NCBI RefSeq assembly: GCF_900113665.1 | Contig: NZ_FOQD01000019.1 | Coordinates: 1-64,000 of the forward strand | DNA: 64,000 nucleotides | Direction of reading: 5' to 3' | From: Planctomicrobium piriforme | GTDB taxonomy: Bacteria; Planctomycetota; Planctomycetia; Planctomycetales; Planctomycetaceae | Part shown: positions 57,116 to 64,000 of the stretch, piece by piece | How the letters are laid out: each line of letters opens with the position of its first letter | Numbering within the stretch: the stretch's first letter is position 1 | Translations under genes and position numbers: made by a program | The notes under the pieces: model-generated | Told to the model about the DNA's origin: nothing | Database searches by the model: none | What the model saw: the letters and a program-made list of their open reading frames with translations, nothing else

Positions 57116-58141
57116 TCAGAATTTGTCGGCGGCTTCTTCGCCGGCGATGAAGACCAGTTCGATTTTCTGCTCTTCGTCGATCACCCGTGAGTAGACGGTG
57201 ATCGTATCCCGCACGCGCGGGCTGCCTGCGCCGGGGACTCGAATGAGCAGTTCGGCCGTGCCGTCGACGACCGGAATCGCCTTACCGGTGCGTGCCCTGA
57301 CAAGTTCACCGCCGGTGGTAAAGAACCAGGCGTCCTGGGGGATCTTCTGGTAGTACTTGTCCGTTCCGAGTACGTCGCCGCTGAAGTCCGAGAGATTGAC
57401 GCTCTTGCGTTCGCGGGGGACTTTCAGGCGGATGACGATGTGATAGTCCTGGAAGACGCGCGGGGGTGAGCCGGGATCGCCATGGAGAATGTTGCCTTTC
57501 ACGTCTTTCCCGGCGATTGGCCAGGGCCAGACGGAAAAGCTGCCGGCGCGAATCGCGTTGCCAGGTTCGGCGACGCGGGGTGAATTACCGGTGCCGTTCG
57601 TCCCCTTCTTTCCGCCCCCTGCTCCGGGTTCACCTTGACCGGCCCCGGGTGCAGTTGCGGCGGCGGCTCCTTTTAAGGCCAGCATCTCGTCGGGATTGAT
57701 GTCGGTGGTGGAAGCGATTTCGGCCTGGATGTTATCGAGGACCGGTTTCCCCATGTCGTCTCCGACCACGGGTTCAATCGTCGCGAGATCGAGACCCGTA
57801 TTGATGGGGTCGCCAATCGTCCCCAGTTCCGCTTCATTGCCGTCGCCGGAAATGATCGTGGTGACTTCTGCTTCCCGTTGCATGCTCTGGATGACGGGGA
57901 TTGCGAGAACAGCCAACAGCACCAGATGGAAGACGAACGACAGTAGATACGCCGCCCCATCTTCGCCGTTCAGGCGTTCCCAGAACTTCACCCAAAAGGT
58001 GCGTTGAAGAAATGGGTAATCGGAGAGATCGAGTGTTGAAGCTTCGGCTTCACCCTCCTCCTTCGCCGTCACAACCTCCGCCGCGGCGACCGGCGGTCGC
58101 TTGGCAGGCATGGCGGTTGGATTTGGAGGCGGCACGCGCAT
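57116..58141 (-). CDS. Membrane-anchored hypothetical protein with TonB-like layout
   Basis: A 341-residue protein with a cytoplasmic N-terminus of about 65 residues (Pro/Ala/Glu-rich), one membrane helix at about 65-85 (YLLSFVFHLVLLAVLAIPVI) and an extracytoplasmic part. A Gly/Pro-rich linker (APGAGQGEPGAGGGKKGTNG) is followed by a globular domain: YHIVIRLKVPRERKSVNLSD, DKYYQKIPQDAWFFTTGGEL and VDGTAELLIRVPG, ending ELVFIAGEEAADKF. The arrangement is like TonB or secretion-related tethers, but no TonB domain is visible. Weakly similar proteins are common in planctomycetes. Function unknown. Confidence 0.65.
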   Translation of the reverse strand: MRVPPPNPTAMPAKRPPVAAAEVVTAKEEGEAEASTLDLSDYPFLQRTFWVKFWERLNGEDGAAYLLSFVFHLVLLAVLAIPVIQSMQREAEVTTIISGDGNEAELGTIGDPINTGLDLATIEPVVGDDMGKPVLDNIQAEIASTTDINPDEMLALKGAAAATAPGAGQGEPGAGGGKKGTNGTGNSPRVAEPGNAIRAGSFSVWPWPIAGKDVKGNILHGDPGSPPRVFQDYHIVIRLKVPRERKSVNLSDFSGDVLGTDKYYQKIPQDAWFFTTGGELVRARTGKAIPVVDGTAELLIRVPGAGSPRVRDTITVYSRVIDEEQKIELVFIAGEEAADKF

Positions 58142-58158
58142 CGTTTCGATTTCTCTTG

Positions 58159-58276
58159 TTTCAAGTCGTCAGTGATCAGTTGTCAGTTCTCAGTTTGAAA
58201 CACTCGAAGTGACCGCGAGTTGCGTTTTCTCACCTGACCAAGTCTGGACTGAATACTGACGACTGAAAACTTTGAA
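58159..58276. repeat. Inverted-repeat element, copy 1 (AGTCGTCAGT)
   Basis: AGTCGTCAGT at 58164-58173 is exactly complementary to 58255-58264; TTTCAA and TTGAA extend the stem outward. The left arm repeats TCAGTT/GTCAGT words. It is homologous to the element at 58482. Confidence 0.75.
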
Positions 58277-58481
58277 CTACTGAATTATCTCATTTCGCAA
58301 ACCACTCGGCAATTGGCTTTTGGGGGATGCCCCCAGAAGAAACGGTCCTGACGGTGCGAATTCAACTGGTTGTTTTCGCGCCAATGGCCGCATCTTTCAG
58401 ATGATTTTCCCAGTGGCTGAACTTGTTTTCTTCGACAAATGACCATTCCCGCTTCACAAAAGCTCGGCTGGCTGGAATATC

Positions 58482-58600
58482 AGTAGTTCCAAGTCGTCAG
58501 TTTTCAGTTGTCAGTTTGAAAAGCCTGAAATGAACACGAGTTGTGTTCTGGCAGTTGAATTGGTCTCAACTGAAAACTGATGACTGAAAACTTGGTACTA
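58482..58600. repeat. Inverted-repeat element, copy 2 (AGTCGTCAGT)
   Basis: 58492-58509 pairs with 58568-58585 over 18 nt with one mismatch; TAGTTCCAAGT and ACTTGGTACTA extend the stem outward. About 30 nt of arm match copy 1. Confidence 0.78.
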
Positions 58601-58612
58601 CCGCATAAAGAA

Positions 58613-58639
58613 ACCGCCCCCGGCGATGCCAGGGGCGGT
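58613..58639 (-). terminator. Hairpin terminator of the DUF4340 gene
   Basis: ACCGCCCC at 58613-58620 pairs exactly with GGGGCGGT at 58632-58639. On the minus strand TTTCTTT follows. It abuts the right arm of the preceding inverted repeat and lies 37 bp beyond the gene stop. Confidence 0.75.
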
Positions 58640-58675
58640 CGTCATTCAGGCTTAAGAATCTCCGAATCCTTCGGC

Positions 58676-60529
58676 TCAATTTCCAGTGGGCGCCGGCGTT
58701 TCCTTTGGAGGTGCGGCGGGCTCTGGCTTGGGAGTCTCTGCCGGGGGAGTCGCTGGCGGAGCAGGTTCTGCTGGGGCTGCAGGCGTTGCTGGAGCCGGTG
58801 CTGCGGGACTTGCAGGGGGCGTTGTTGGTGGAGCCGGCAGTTTCGGTGCGTCGGCATTGTCAGTGGCCGGGGCCGGAGTCTGTGGCTTCTCCATGGCCGG
58901 AGCGTTCGCCTTTTCTTCCGGCTTGGATTCCTCTTTAGCTGGTTCGACCTTTTCCACCAGGTCTTCCCGCTTCAGCTTGAGGCGATCGAAGAGGTCTTCG
59001 GAGATGACGTAGTACCAATCGGCGAAGCGGCGGTTCAGCTCGGCCACCCGTTTTTCACCGGCCTTCACCTTGTCGTCATAGGCTTTTTGCTTGGAGTCGT
59101 AGACCTCTTGCAGGAGCTTGTATTCCTCGAGCGCCTTTTGGTAGGCCTCTTTCGGGTCCGGCTTTTTCTCTTCCGGCTTGGCGGCTTCTTCGGGTTTCTT
59201 TTCAGCAGCGGTCGCGGGAGGCGTTTCCGCCGGCTTGTCGGCAGCAGGTTCCTCTTTCTTTTCCACCGGCGGTTCCGGCTTCACAGGCGCCACCGGCGCG
59301 GGACCGAGCAGTTGCTTGTCGAAGAAGACGGTGACGAACAGATAACGGCTCTTCTTTTTGCCGTCGTCGGCCTTCTCTTCTCCGTCCTTCTTCTCTGTCT
59401 CTTTCTTCTCGGCGTCCGGGGTCTCGGGCTTCTTCTCGATTTCTTTGGCGAGGTCTTTCGCTTCGGCAGCAGGAGACTTCAACTGGCCGACTTCGATGTC
59501 GATGTCGTTGCCTGCGAACTCCTCGCCGAAGCCAAGCTCGTACATCACGCCGTCGCCGGTGCCGATGTCGACTTTACCTTCGTTGTAGACGAACTCGCCT
59601 CGGCCGCTGATGAAGACGCCCTTCTCGGCCATGTCCTGCTGAATGAACGGATCGATCGAGATCGAGCCCCCTTCTGTCTTCAGTCCGGAGCTCAGCGCCT
59701 CGGGCTTGGGGCGTACACCCACAATCTGCAACTCGTCGAGTGCGGCCAGCAGGCTGTTCACTTCAGCGGTCTTGAGCTTTTCCGTTTCCGGCTTGAGCCC
59801 TTTCAACTGCCATTCCGCTTCATCGGAATCCCTCAGCAGTTCGATCTGCCCTTGCTGGACGACTTTGCCTTTGGCTTCGTCGACGTAGTAACGGCCGATG
59901 AGGATGTCTTTGATGTCATCCCGGGTGACTTCCAGCACGTCTTTCTTGATCCAGTCGGAGAACTTCGTCGTCACGTCGAACTTGCCGAGGTCGGCCATGT
60001 AGATGCGGTCTTCATCGGCGCGACGGACATTGAACATGTCCTGCGAGTTTTCGACTTTCTTGCCGACGATGAAATCGACGAGCGTTTCATCCCCCTTGTA
60101 CAGCGTGATGCGATCGCCGCGGCCTTCGGCACTGGCGTCTTTCTCCAGCGGGTCGACCAGGTCGTACCGCTTGTGTGCGGCCTTCGAGCGTTCGACCAGT
60201 GCCTGACGGATCACGCCGACCATCGATGCGGCGGTCTTCGCCAGTTTGTCCTGGGCATCGGCCGGATAATCGTGATGCGACGGAATGCGCCACAGGCCGT
60301 CTTTGTATTCGACCTTGAAGATCTCGGTCTTGCCGGTGGCGTCGTCATAGGCCGACACCTGCAGGCCGGTCGCGACGTTGGGGTCGTCGAAGTTCGGATA
60401 GAACTTGTCGCCGACGTCGGAGAAGTCATCCAGATCGACGGGTCGGTTCGAGTAATAAGTGCCTGCGGCAACAACGACCGAAACCGCCGCGACAGCGACG
60501 AAAATCAAGGTTTTCGCGGTCTGATTCAT
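58676..60529 (-). CDS. DUF4340-type protein of a Gld-like ABC system, with long low-complexity tail
   Basis: A 617-residue protein with one N-terminal membrane helix (AKTLIFVAVAAVSVVVAAGT). The extracytoplasmic body fits the DUF4340 domain: FKVEYKDGLWRIPSHHDYPA, DFIVGKKVENSQDMFNVRRA and DVLEVTRDDIKDILIGRYYV. It also has a beta-rich part to about residue 350. The last about 270 residues are Pro/Ala/Glu/Lys-rich with one helical insert (YQKALEEYKLLQEVYDSKQK), then a Pro/Ala tail. DUF4340 genes commonly follow GldF/GldG ABC genes, as here (100 bp downstream). Known Gld components are part of Bacteroidetes gliding or export; in planctomycetes the role is open. Confidence 0.82.
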   Translation of the reverse strand: MNQTAKTLIFVAVAAVSVVVAAGTYYSNRPVDLDDFSDVGDKFYPNFDDPNVATGLQVSAYDDATGKTEIFKVEYKDGLWRIPSHHDYPADAQDKLAKTAASMVGVIRQALVERSKAAHKRYDLVDPLEKDASAEGRGDRITLYKGDETLVDFIVGKKVENSQDMFNVRRADEDRIYMADLGKFDVTTKFSDWIKKDVLEVTRDDIKDILIGRYYVDEAKGKVVQQGQIELLRDSDEAEWQLKGLKPETEKLKTAEVNSLLAALDELQIVGVRPKPEALSSGLKTEGGSISIDPFIQQDMAEKGVFISGRGEFVYNEGKVDIGTGDGVMYELGFGEEFAGNDIDIEVGQLKSPAAEAKDLAKEIEKKPETPDAEKKETEKKDGEEKADDGKKKSRYLFVTVFFDKQLLGPAPVAPVKPEPPVEKKEEPAADKPAETPPATAAEKKPEEAAKPEEKKPDPKEAYQKALEEYKLLQEVYDSKQKAYDDKVKAGEKRVAELNRRFADWYYVISEDLFDRLKLKREDLVEKVEPAKEESKPEEKANAPAMEKPQTPAPATDNADAPKLPAPPTTPPASPAAPAPATPAAPAEPAPPATPPAETPKPEPAAPPKETPAPTGN

Positions 60530-60629
60530 CGTTTTGATTCCTCGTGCGAAACATTCACTATAGCGTCAGTGCTGCCGCTCAGGTGATTCGTGCGGCAAAA
60601 ACATGGCTCTGCTCAGATGACGACAATGG

Positions 60630-63296
60630 CTACTCGCGAAGCCGGTCAGATGAGATTCCCTTGCGTTCATCCGCGACTCGGGAGATCAGAATAATCAACC
60701 CAAGAATGATGGCCGGCAACGGCGGAATGAAGACGGCCCAGCGCCAGATTCCCCGTTCGATACGGCGGATATCCTGCTCGGTTTCGGTCTTCACGCGACG
60801 GACGGTTTCGTTCTTCTCGCGTTCGATTTCCTTTTCGCGCTGGCCGAGTTTGCGGTTCTCGGCTTCGGTCGCGTTCTGCAACCGCACCTGCACTGTGCCG
60901 ACGTCGACGTTCCCCTTCTCCAGATCCTTGCGGAGATCGTCGAGAATTTTCTGCAGACGGACCTTGGCTTCGTCGAGTTCCTTGTTGGCGGCTTCGTCGG
61001 CCTTGGCGATTTCCTGGCTGCGGAGAACTTCAAATTTCTTCTTGCGGTTTTCGAGTTCGGTGAGGGTACGGTACTGGGCCCGGCGTTTTCTGAGATCGAT
61101 ATACCGCTCATCGCCGGCCAGCGAGTCGACGCTGTTCAGCACGAACAACACGTTGTCGATCTTGAAGTCGAGCAATTGCTGCTGCCAGACCTGAAACATG
61201 ATGTCATGCACCAGGTCGACGTCGGCCACGAAGATGGCATTCGTCTTCTTGCCGTCTTTTCCCTTGATGCGCGCGGCGAGGACGTACGAATCGTCCGTCA
61301 CCTTGTGTGGCACGTCGAAGTTGTATTGTTTGCCGCCGAGGAAGCCCGGCTTGGCAATCTGGTCCCAGGTGTTGGTCCCTGTGCTGTCCTTGCGGGACTT
61401 CAGCAGCCATTCAATATCAACATCCTTATCGCGTTCGGCCACAAAGCCGGGAGCGAACGAAATCAGTTCCTGCAGACCCGACGTGATGGGAGAGGCGTTG
61501 TTCACCCCTTCCTTGCCGTCGATGAACATCAGCTCGGGGGGATAGCTGTCGGCAAAGCGGGGGTGAGGGTTGTAGACGTCGAACACGCTTTTGCGGACAT
61601 CCCAGCGAATGCCGAGCGCCTTGAGCAGCGATGTCGCCTGACCGCCATCGGCCTTCGGCTCGCCGCGGTTCTGCATCCCCATCATGCCCATGCCGCCGCC
61701 TGGAGCAGGCTTGGGTTCGAGCGGCGCCCAGACGATGCCGGAGGCCTGGTTGTTCGGGCCCCAGACCGGCGCCGGGTCGTCGAAAATCAGGACGGGCTTG
61801 CCCGACTCGACATACTCGACGAGGTTCTGCATCTGCGGCTGGGTCAGTGATGACGGCAAAATCGCGATCAGCACGTCCATTTCGGTCGTGATTGGACTGT
61901 CCGGCGACACGTCCTTCACGTCGTACTGCTTCTTCAGCTCGGTGACGATCTGCCATTGCGGAAGCTGCCGGAACGACTGCATGTCGAACCCGCCGTTCGG
62001 CTTCACATCCGTGCTGAGGATTCCGACGACGCGGCGTTTCTCATTCGAGATCGTGCCGACGGATCGGGTGAGTTCGTACTCGATCGGCGTGCCGCGATCA
62101 AAGAAGGGAATCGTGACGGTGTCGAAACCGCTGGTCAGCACGACCCCCATGTAGACGTCGTTCTGGGAGAGCCGGCCCCCTTCTTCGCTCTGTAGCGTGC
62201 GGGGTTCAATCCCGAGGGCAAGGGCCTGTTCGGCCGCATGCGAGTACGGGTCGACGTCGACAATGCGGGCCTGCAGCTTCTTGCCGCCGCGCTTGTCGTA
62301 TTCGACGATCTTGTTGATCAGATCTTTGCGAATGGCGACATAGTCCTGCGGCACATCCGGAGAGATAAACGCCTGAATCGTCACCGGCTTGTCATCGGGG
62401 ATCTTCTTGATGATTTCGAGAGTCGTCGGCGAGAGAGTGTGCAGACTCTCGGAAGTGGAATCGACGCTGTAGCCGGCGGTGGCAAACGTGTAGGTCAGAG
62501 CCAGCAGAGCAACCGACAGGCAGGCCACCCGCAACAGGTATTGACCGGACATCGAAGCGGCGTCTTTTCCGCCAGCCCAATGCCGACGGGCAATCATCAC
62601 CGCATTCAGATAGAGGAAGAATGCTGCCAGGCCAACGAAGTAGAAGATCCCGCTATAGGTCACCTTGCCGGACGTGAAGCCCCGCAGGTGTCCGGCCACA
62701 CTGAGCGGCTCGTTGATTCCGATGCGGTCTTTCAGGAAAGTCTGAATGCCGGGCACTTCGTCGATGAAGACGGGAATCGCACAAATCACGGCGCCCAGCA
62801 CGAAGGCGACCGTCGCACTGCTGGTCAGCACAGACGCGAACATCCCCGCCGCGAGCAGGGCCCCGCCTGCCAGCCAGTAACCGAGATAAGTGGTGGCGAT
62901 GAGACCCCAGTCGGGATTCCCCAGCCAGGCCAGCACCATGGCATGCGTCAGCGAGAACGCCAATGCAACCGTATAGACCGCCAGCACGGCCAGATACTTG
63001 CCCATCAGAATTTCGAAGTCGGTCGCCGGGAGCGTGAACAGCAATTCGTCGGTGCCGAGCTTTCGTTCGTCTGCCCAGGCGGTCATCGTAATCGCCGGGA
63101 TGATGAACAGCAGCAACAGCGGAAACCGCGCGCTGAGCTGATCGAGGTTCGCCAGATTGTTCGCGAAGAACTGGTCGTTGAAGGCCAGAAACGCGCCAGC
63201 CACCACGAACACCACGATGAACAGGTAACCCAGCATGCCTGAGAAGTAGCTGGTCACATTTCGTTTGAAAACAGCGAGCACAACGTGTTGACGCAT
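60630..63296 (-). CDS. Fused ABC permease and GldG-type auxiliary protein
   Basis: An 888-residue fusion. Residues 1-240 form the six-helix permease (GldF-like): YLFIVVFVVAGAFLAFNDQF, FPLLLLFIIPAITMTAWADE, LLFTLPATDFEILMGKYLAV and VAFVLGAVICAIPVFID. A helix at about 255 (LLRVACLSVALLALTYTFAT) starts the GldG-like auxiliary part: LSPTTLEIIKKIPDDKPVTI, QAFISPDVPQDY and GRLSQNDVYMGVVLTSGFDT, continuing to about 740. A coiled coil follows (LENRKKKFEVLRSQEIAKAD; EREKNETVRRVKTETEQD), then a terminal helix (WAVFIPPLPAIILGLIILIS). In Bacteroidetes GldF and GldG are separate proteins. The ATPase gene lies just upstream. Confidence 0.88.
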   Translation of the reverse strand: MRQHVVLAVFKRNVTSYFSGMLGYLFIVVFVVAGAFLAFNDQFFANNLANLDQLSARFPLLLLFIIPAITMTAWADERKLGTDELLFTLPATDFEILMGKYLAVLAVYTVALAFSLTHAMVLAWLGNPDWGLIATTYLGYWLAGGALLAAGMFASVLTSSATVAFVLGAVICAIPVFIDEVPGIQTFLKDRIGINEPLSVAGHLRGFTSGKVTYSGIFYFVGLAAFFLYLNAVMIARRHWAGGKDAASMSGQYLLRVACLSVALLALTYTFATAGYSVDSTSESLHTLSPTTLEIIKKIPDDKPVTIQAFISPDVPQDYVAIRKDLINKIVEYDKRGGKKLQARIVDVDPYSHAAEQALALGIEPRTLQSEEGGRLSQNDVYMGVVLTSGFDTVTIPFFDRGTPIEYELTRSVGTISNEKRRVVGILSTDVKPNGGFDMQSFRQLPQWQIVTELKKQYDVKDVSPDSPITTEMDVLIAILPSSLTQPQMQNLVEYVESGKPVLIFDDPAPVWGPNNQASGIVWAPLEPKPAPGGGMGMMGMQNRGEPKADGGQATSLLKALGIRWDVRKSVFDVYNPHPRFADSYPPELMFIDGKEGVNNASPITSGLQELISFAPGFVAERDKDVDIEWLLKSRKDSTGTNTWDQIAKPGFLGGKQYNFDVPHKVTDDSYVLAARIKGKDGKKTNAIFVADVDLVHDIMFQVWQQQLLDFKIDNVLFVLNSVDSLAGDERYIDLRKRRAQYRTLTELENRKKKFEVLRSQEIAKADEAANKELDEAKVRLQKILDDLRKDLEKGNVDVGTVQVRLQNATEAENRKLGQREKEIEREKNETVRRVKTETEQDIRRIERGIWRWAVFIPPLPAIILGLIILISRVADERKGISSDRLRE

Positions 63297-63398
63297 TGTG
63301 AACCACTTTAAATTGCAGGGACCGTCATTGAATTCGAAGACACAGGCGGCGAGCCGAAGCGGGCAATCGCGCCTGACAGATCGACGGGCGATGACCCG

Positions 63399-64000
63399 CT
63401 ATGCGGCTCCGCCCGTCAATTGGCGGAAGTGCGATTCGATGTCGTGATGCTGCCCGCGCATCTGTTCGACGTTGCCGTCGAGCAGGACTCGGCCGCGATT
63501 GATCAGAATCACCCGACTGCAGACCGCTTCGACCTCGGTCAAAATATGGGTCGACAGCAGAATGGTTTTCGTGAGTCCGAGTTCGCGAATCAGCTCGCGC
63601 ACCTGATAGGTCTGATTGGGATCGAGGCCGCTGGTGGGCTCGTCGAGAATCAGCACAGCGGGATCATGCAGCAGGGCATGCGCCATCCCGACCCGTTGAC
63701 GATAACCGCGGGAGAGCTTGCTGATCTGCTTGCCCCACACGTCTTCCAGCGAGCACCGCGAGGCCACGAAGTCGAGCCGCTTCTTGAGCTGTGCCGAGGT
63801 CATTCCCCGGGCCTGGCCGAGGTACTTGAGCAAACTCTGCGGAGTCATTTCGTTATAGAGCGGGCCGTTCTCTGGCAGATAGCCGATGAGCCGGCTGGCC
63901 TCGATCCGCTGGGTTGCCATGTCGTAACCGCCGATGCGGGCGACTCCGGCGCTGGGAGAGAGAAACCCCGTGAGGAGTTTCATGGTCGTCGACTTTCCTG
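63399..64000 (-). CDS. ABC transporter ATP-binding protein (GldA-like), 5' end cut by the window
   Basis: ATPase of the adjacent permease. The window ends inside the Walker A motif: codons for GKSTT precede MKLLTGFLSPSAG, so the true start lies beyond the window and the internal ATG is not the start. The signature is LSRGYRQRVGMAHALL (R in place of the second G of LSGGQ), Walker B is AVLILDEPTSGLD, and the H-loop is LLSTHIL. The C-terminal end is VEQMRGQHHDIESHFRQLTG. It probably forms an operon with the fused permease (102 bp gap) and the DUF4340 gene. Confidence 0.93.
   Translation of the reverse strand, partial: GKSTTMKLLTGFLSPSAGVARIGGYDMATQRIEASRLIGYLPENGPLYNEMTPQSLLKYLGQARGMTSAQLKKRLDFVASRCSLEDVWGKQISKLSRGYRQRVGMAHALLHDPAVLILDEPTSGLDPNQTYQVRELIRELGLTKTILLSTHILTEVEAVCSRVILINRGRVLLDGNVEQMRGQHHDIESHFRQLTGGAA

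Larger units (their letters stand above)
58142..58675. other. Intergenic region with duplicated inverted repeat
   Basis: No gene in 534 bp. It contains two related inverted-repeat elements (listed separately), 320 bp apart, and the hairpin after the DUF4340 gene. The rest is unremarkable. Confidence 0.6.

Noticed and set aside
58580..60586. 668-codon plus-strand open frame
   Set aside because: It is the antisense of the DUF4340 gene; Phe/Arg/Leu-rich and without a domain. High GC makes long antisense frames common here.

Overview
The window looks like a chromosomal segment of a planctomycete (Planctomycetota, probably Planctomycetales). The clues are a cysteine-rich protein built from YTV-type 28-residue repeats, a giant exported beta-repeat protein with a degenerate LEPR-XLL-like start, a secreted PQQ-type propeller, small paralogous lipoproteins, a Gld-type ABC system with a fused permease and auxiliary protein, and hairpin-forming low-complexity repeats between genes. 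GC content is high and even. I saw no rRNA, tRNA, phage, insertion sequence or CRISPR array. The species assignment is inference.

Layout. 0.4-5.2 kb: heavy-metal efflux RND adaptor and pump. 5.3-9.5 kb: a zinc-ribbon hypothetical protein, a secreted PQQ propeller, a SixA-type phosphatase, a CinA/PncC-type amidase and a coiled-coil protein. 9.8-15 kb: a membrane GGDEF protein divergent from a large hybrid histidine kinase (PAS-PAS-HisKA-HATPase-REC-REC-HPt). 15.1-30.1 kb: a complete minus-strand nuoA-N operon for proton-pumping NADH:quinone oxidoreductase, ending in a strong terminator. 30.7-31.0 kb: rpsT. 31.2-33.8 kb: an alpha/beta hydrolase, two paralogous small lipoproteins and a small membrane protein. 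33.9-37.1 kb: dxr overlapping an enlarged rseP that starts at TTG. 37.7-40 kb: a PLP-dependent sulfur amino acid enzyme and an exported thioredoxin-like protein. 40.4-45.6 kb: the giant surface protein. 45.9-48 kb: an OmpR-type two-component pair. 48-50 kb: an SGNH-like protein and two Hsp20 chaperones. 50.3-55.4 kb: a membrane protein with a long disordered tail, the YTV-repeat protein and a TPR protein. 55.4-58.1 kb: a PlsC-type acyltransferase coupled to a secreted protein, and a membrane-anchored hypothetical protein. 58.7-64 kb: a DUF4340 protein, a GldF-GldG fusion and an ABC ATPase cut by the window edge.

The genes cover respiration (nuo), isoprenoid and sulfur amino acid metabolism, envelope proteolysis and signalling, metal efflux and an unusual protein-rich cell surface. 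The least explained material is non-coding. At least nine gene ends carry inverted repeats whose arms are made of short near-tandem words. There are also an alternating array of four 15-mers at 37.3-37.5 kb and a 27-nt repeat duplicated at 9.5 and 9.7 kb. No obviously new multigene system is evident; these repeat classes and the Cys-patterned YTV protein are the best leads.
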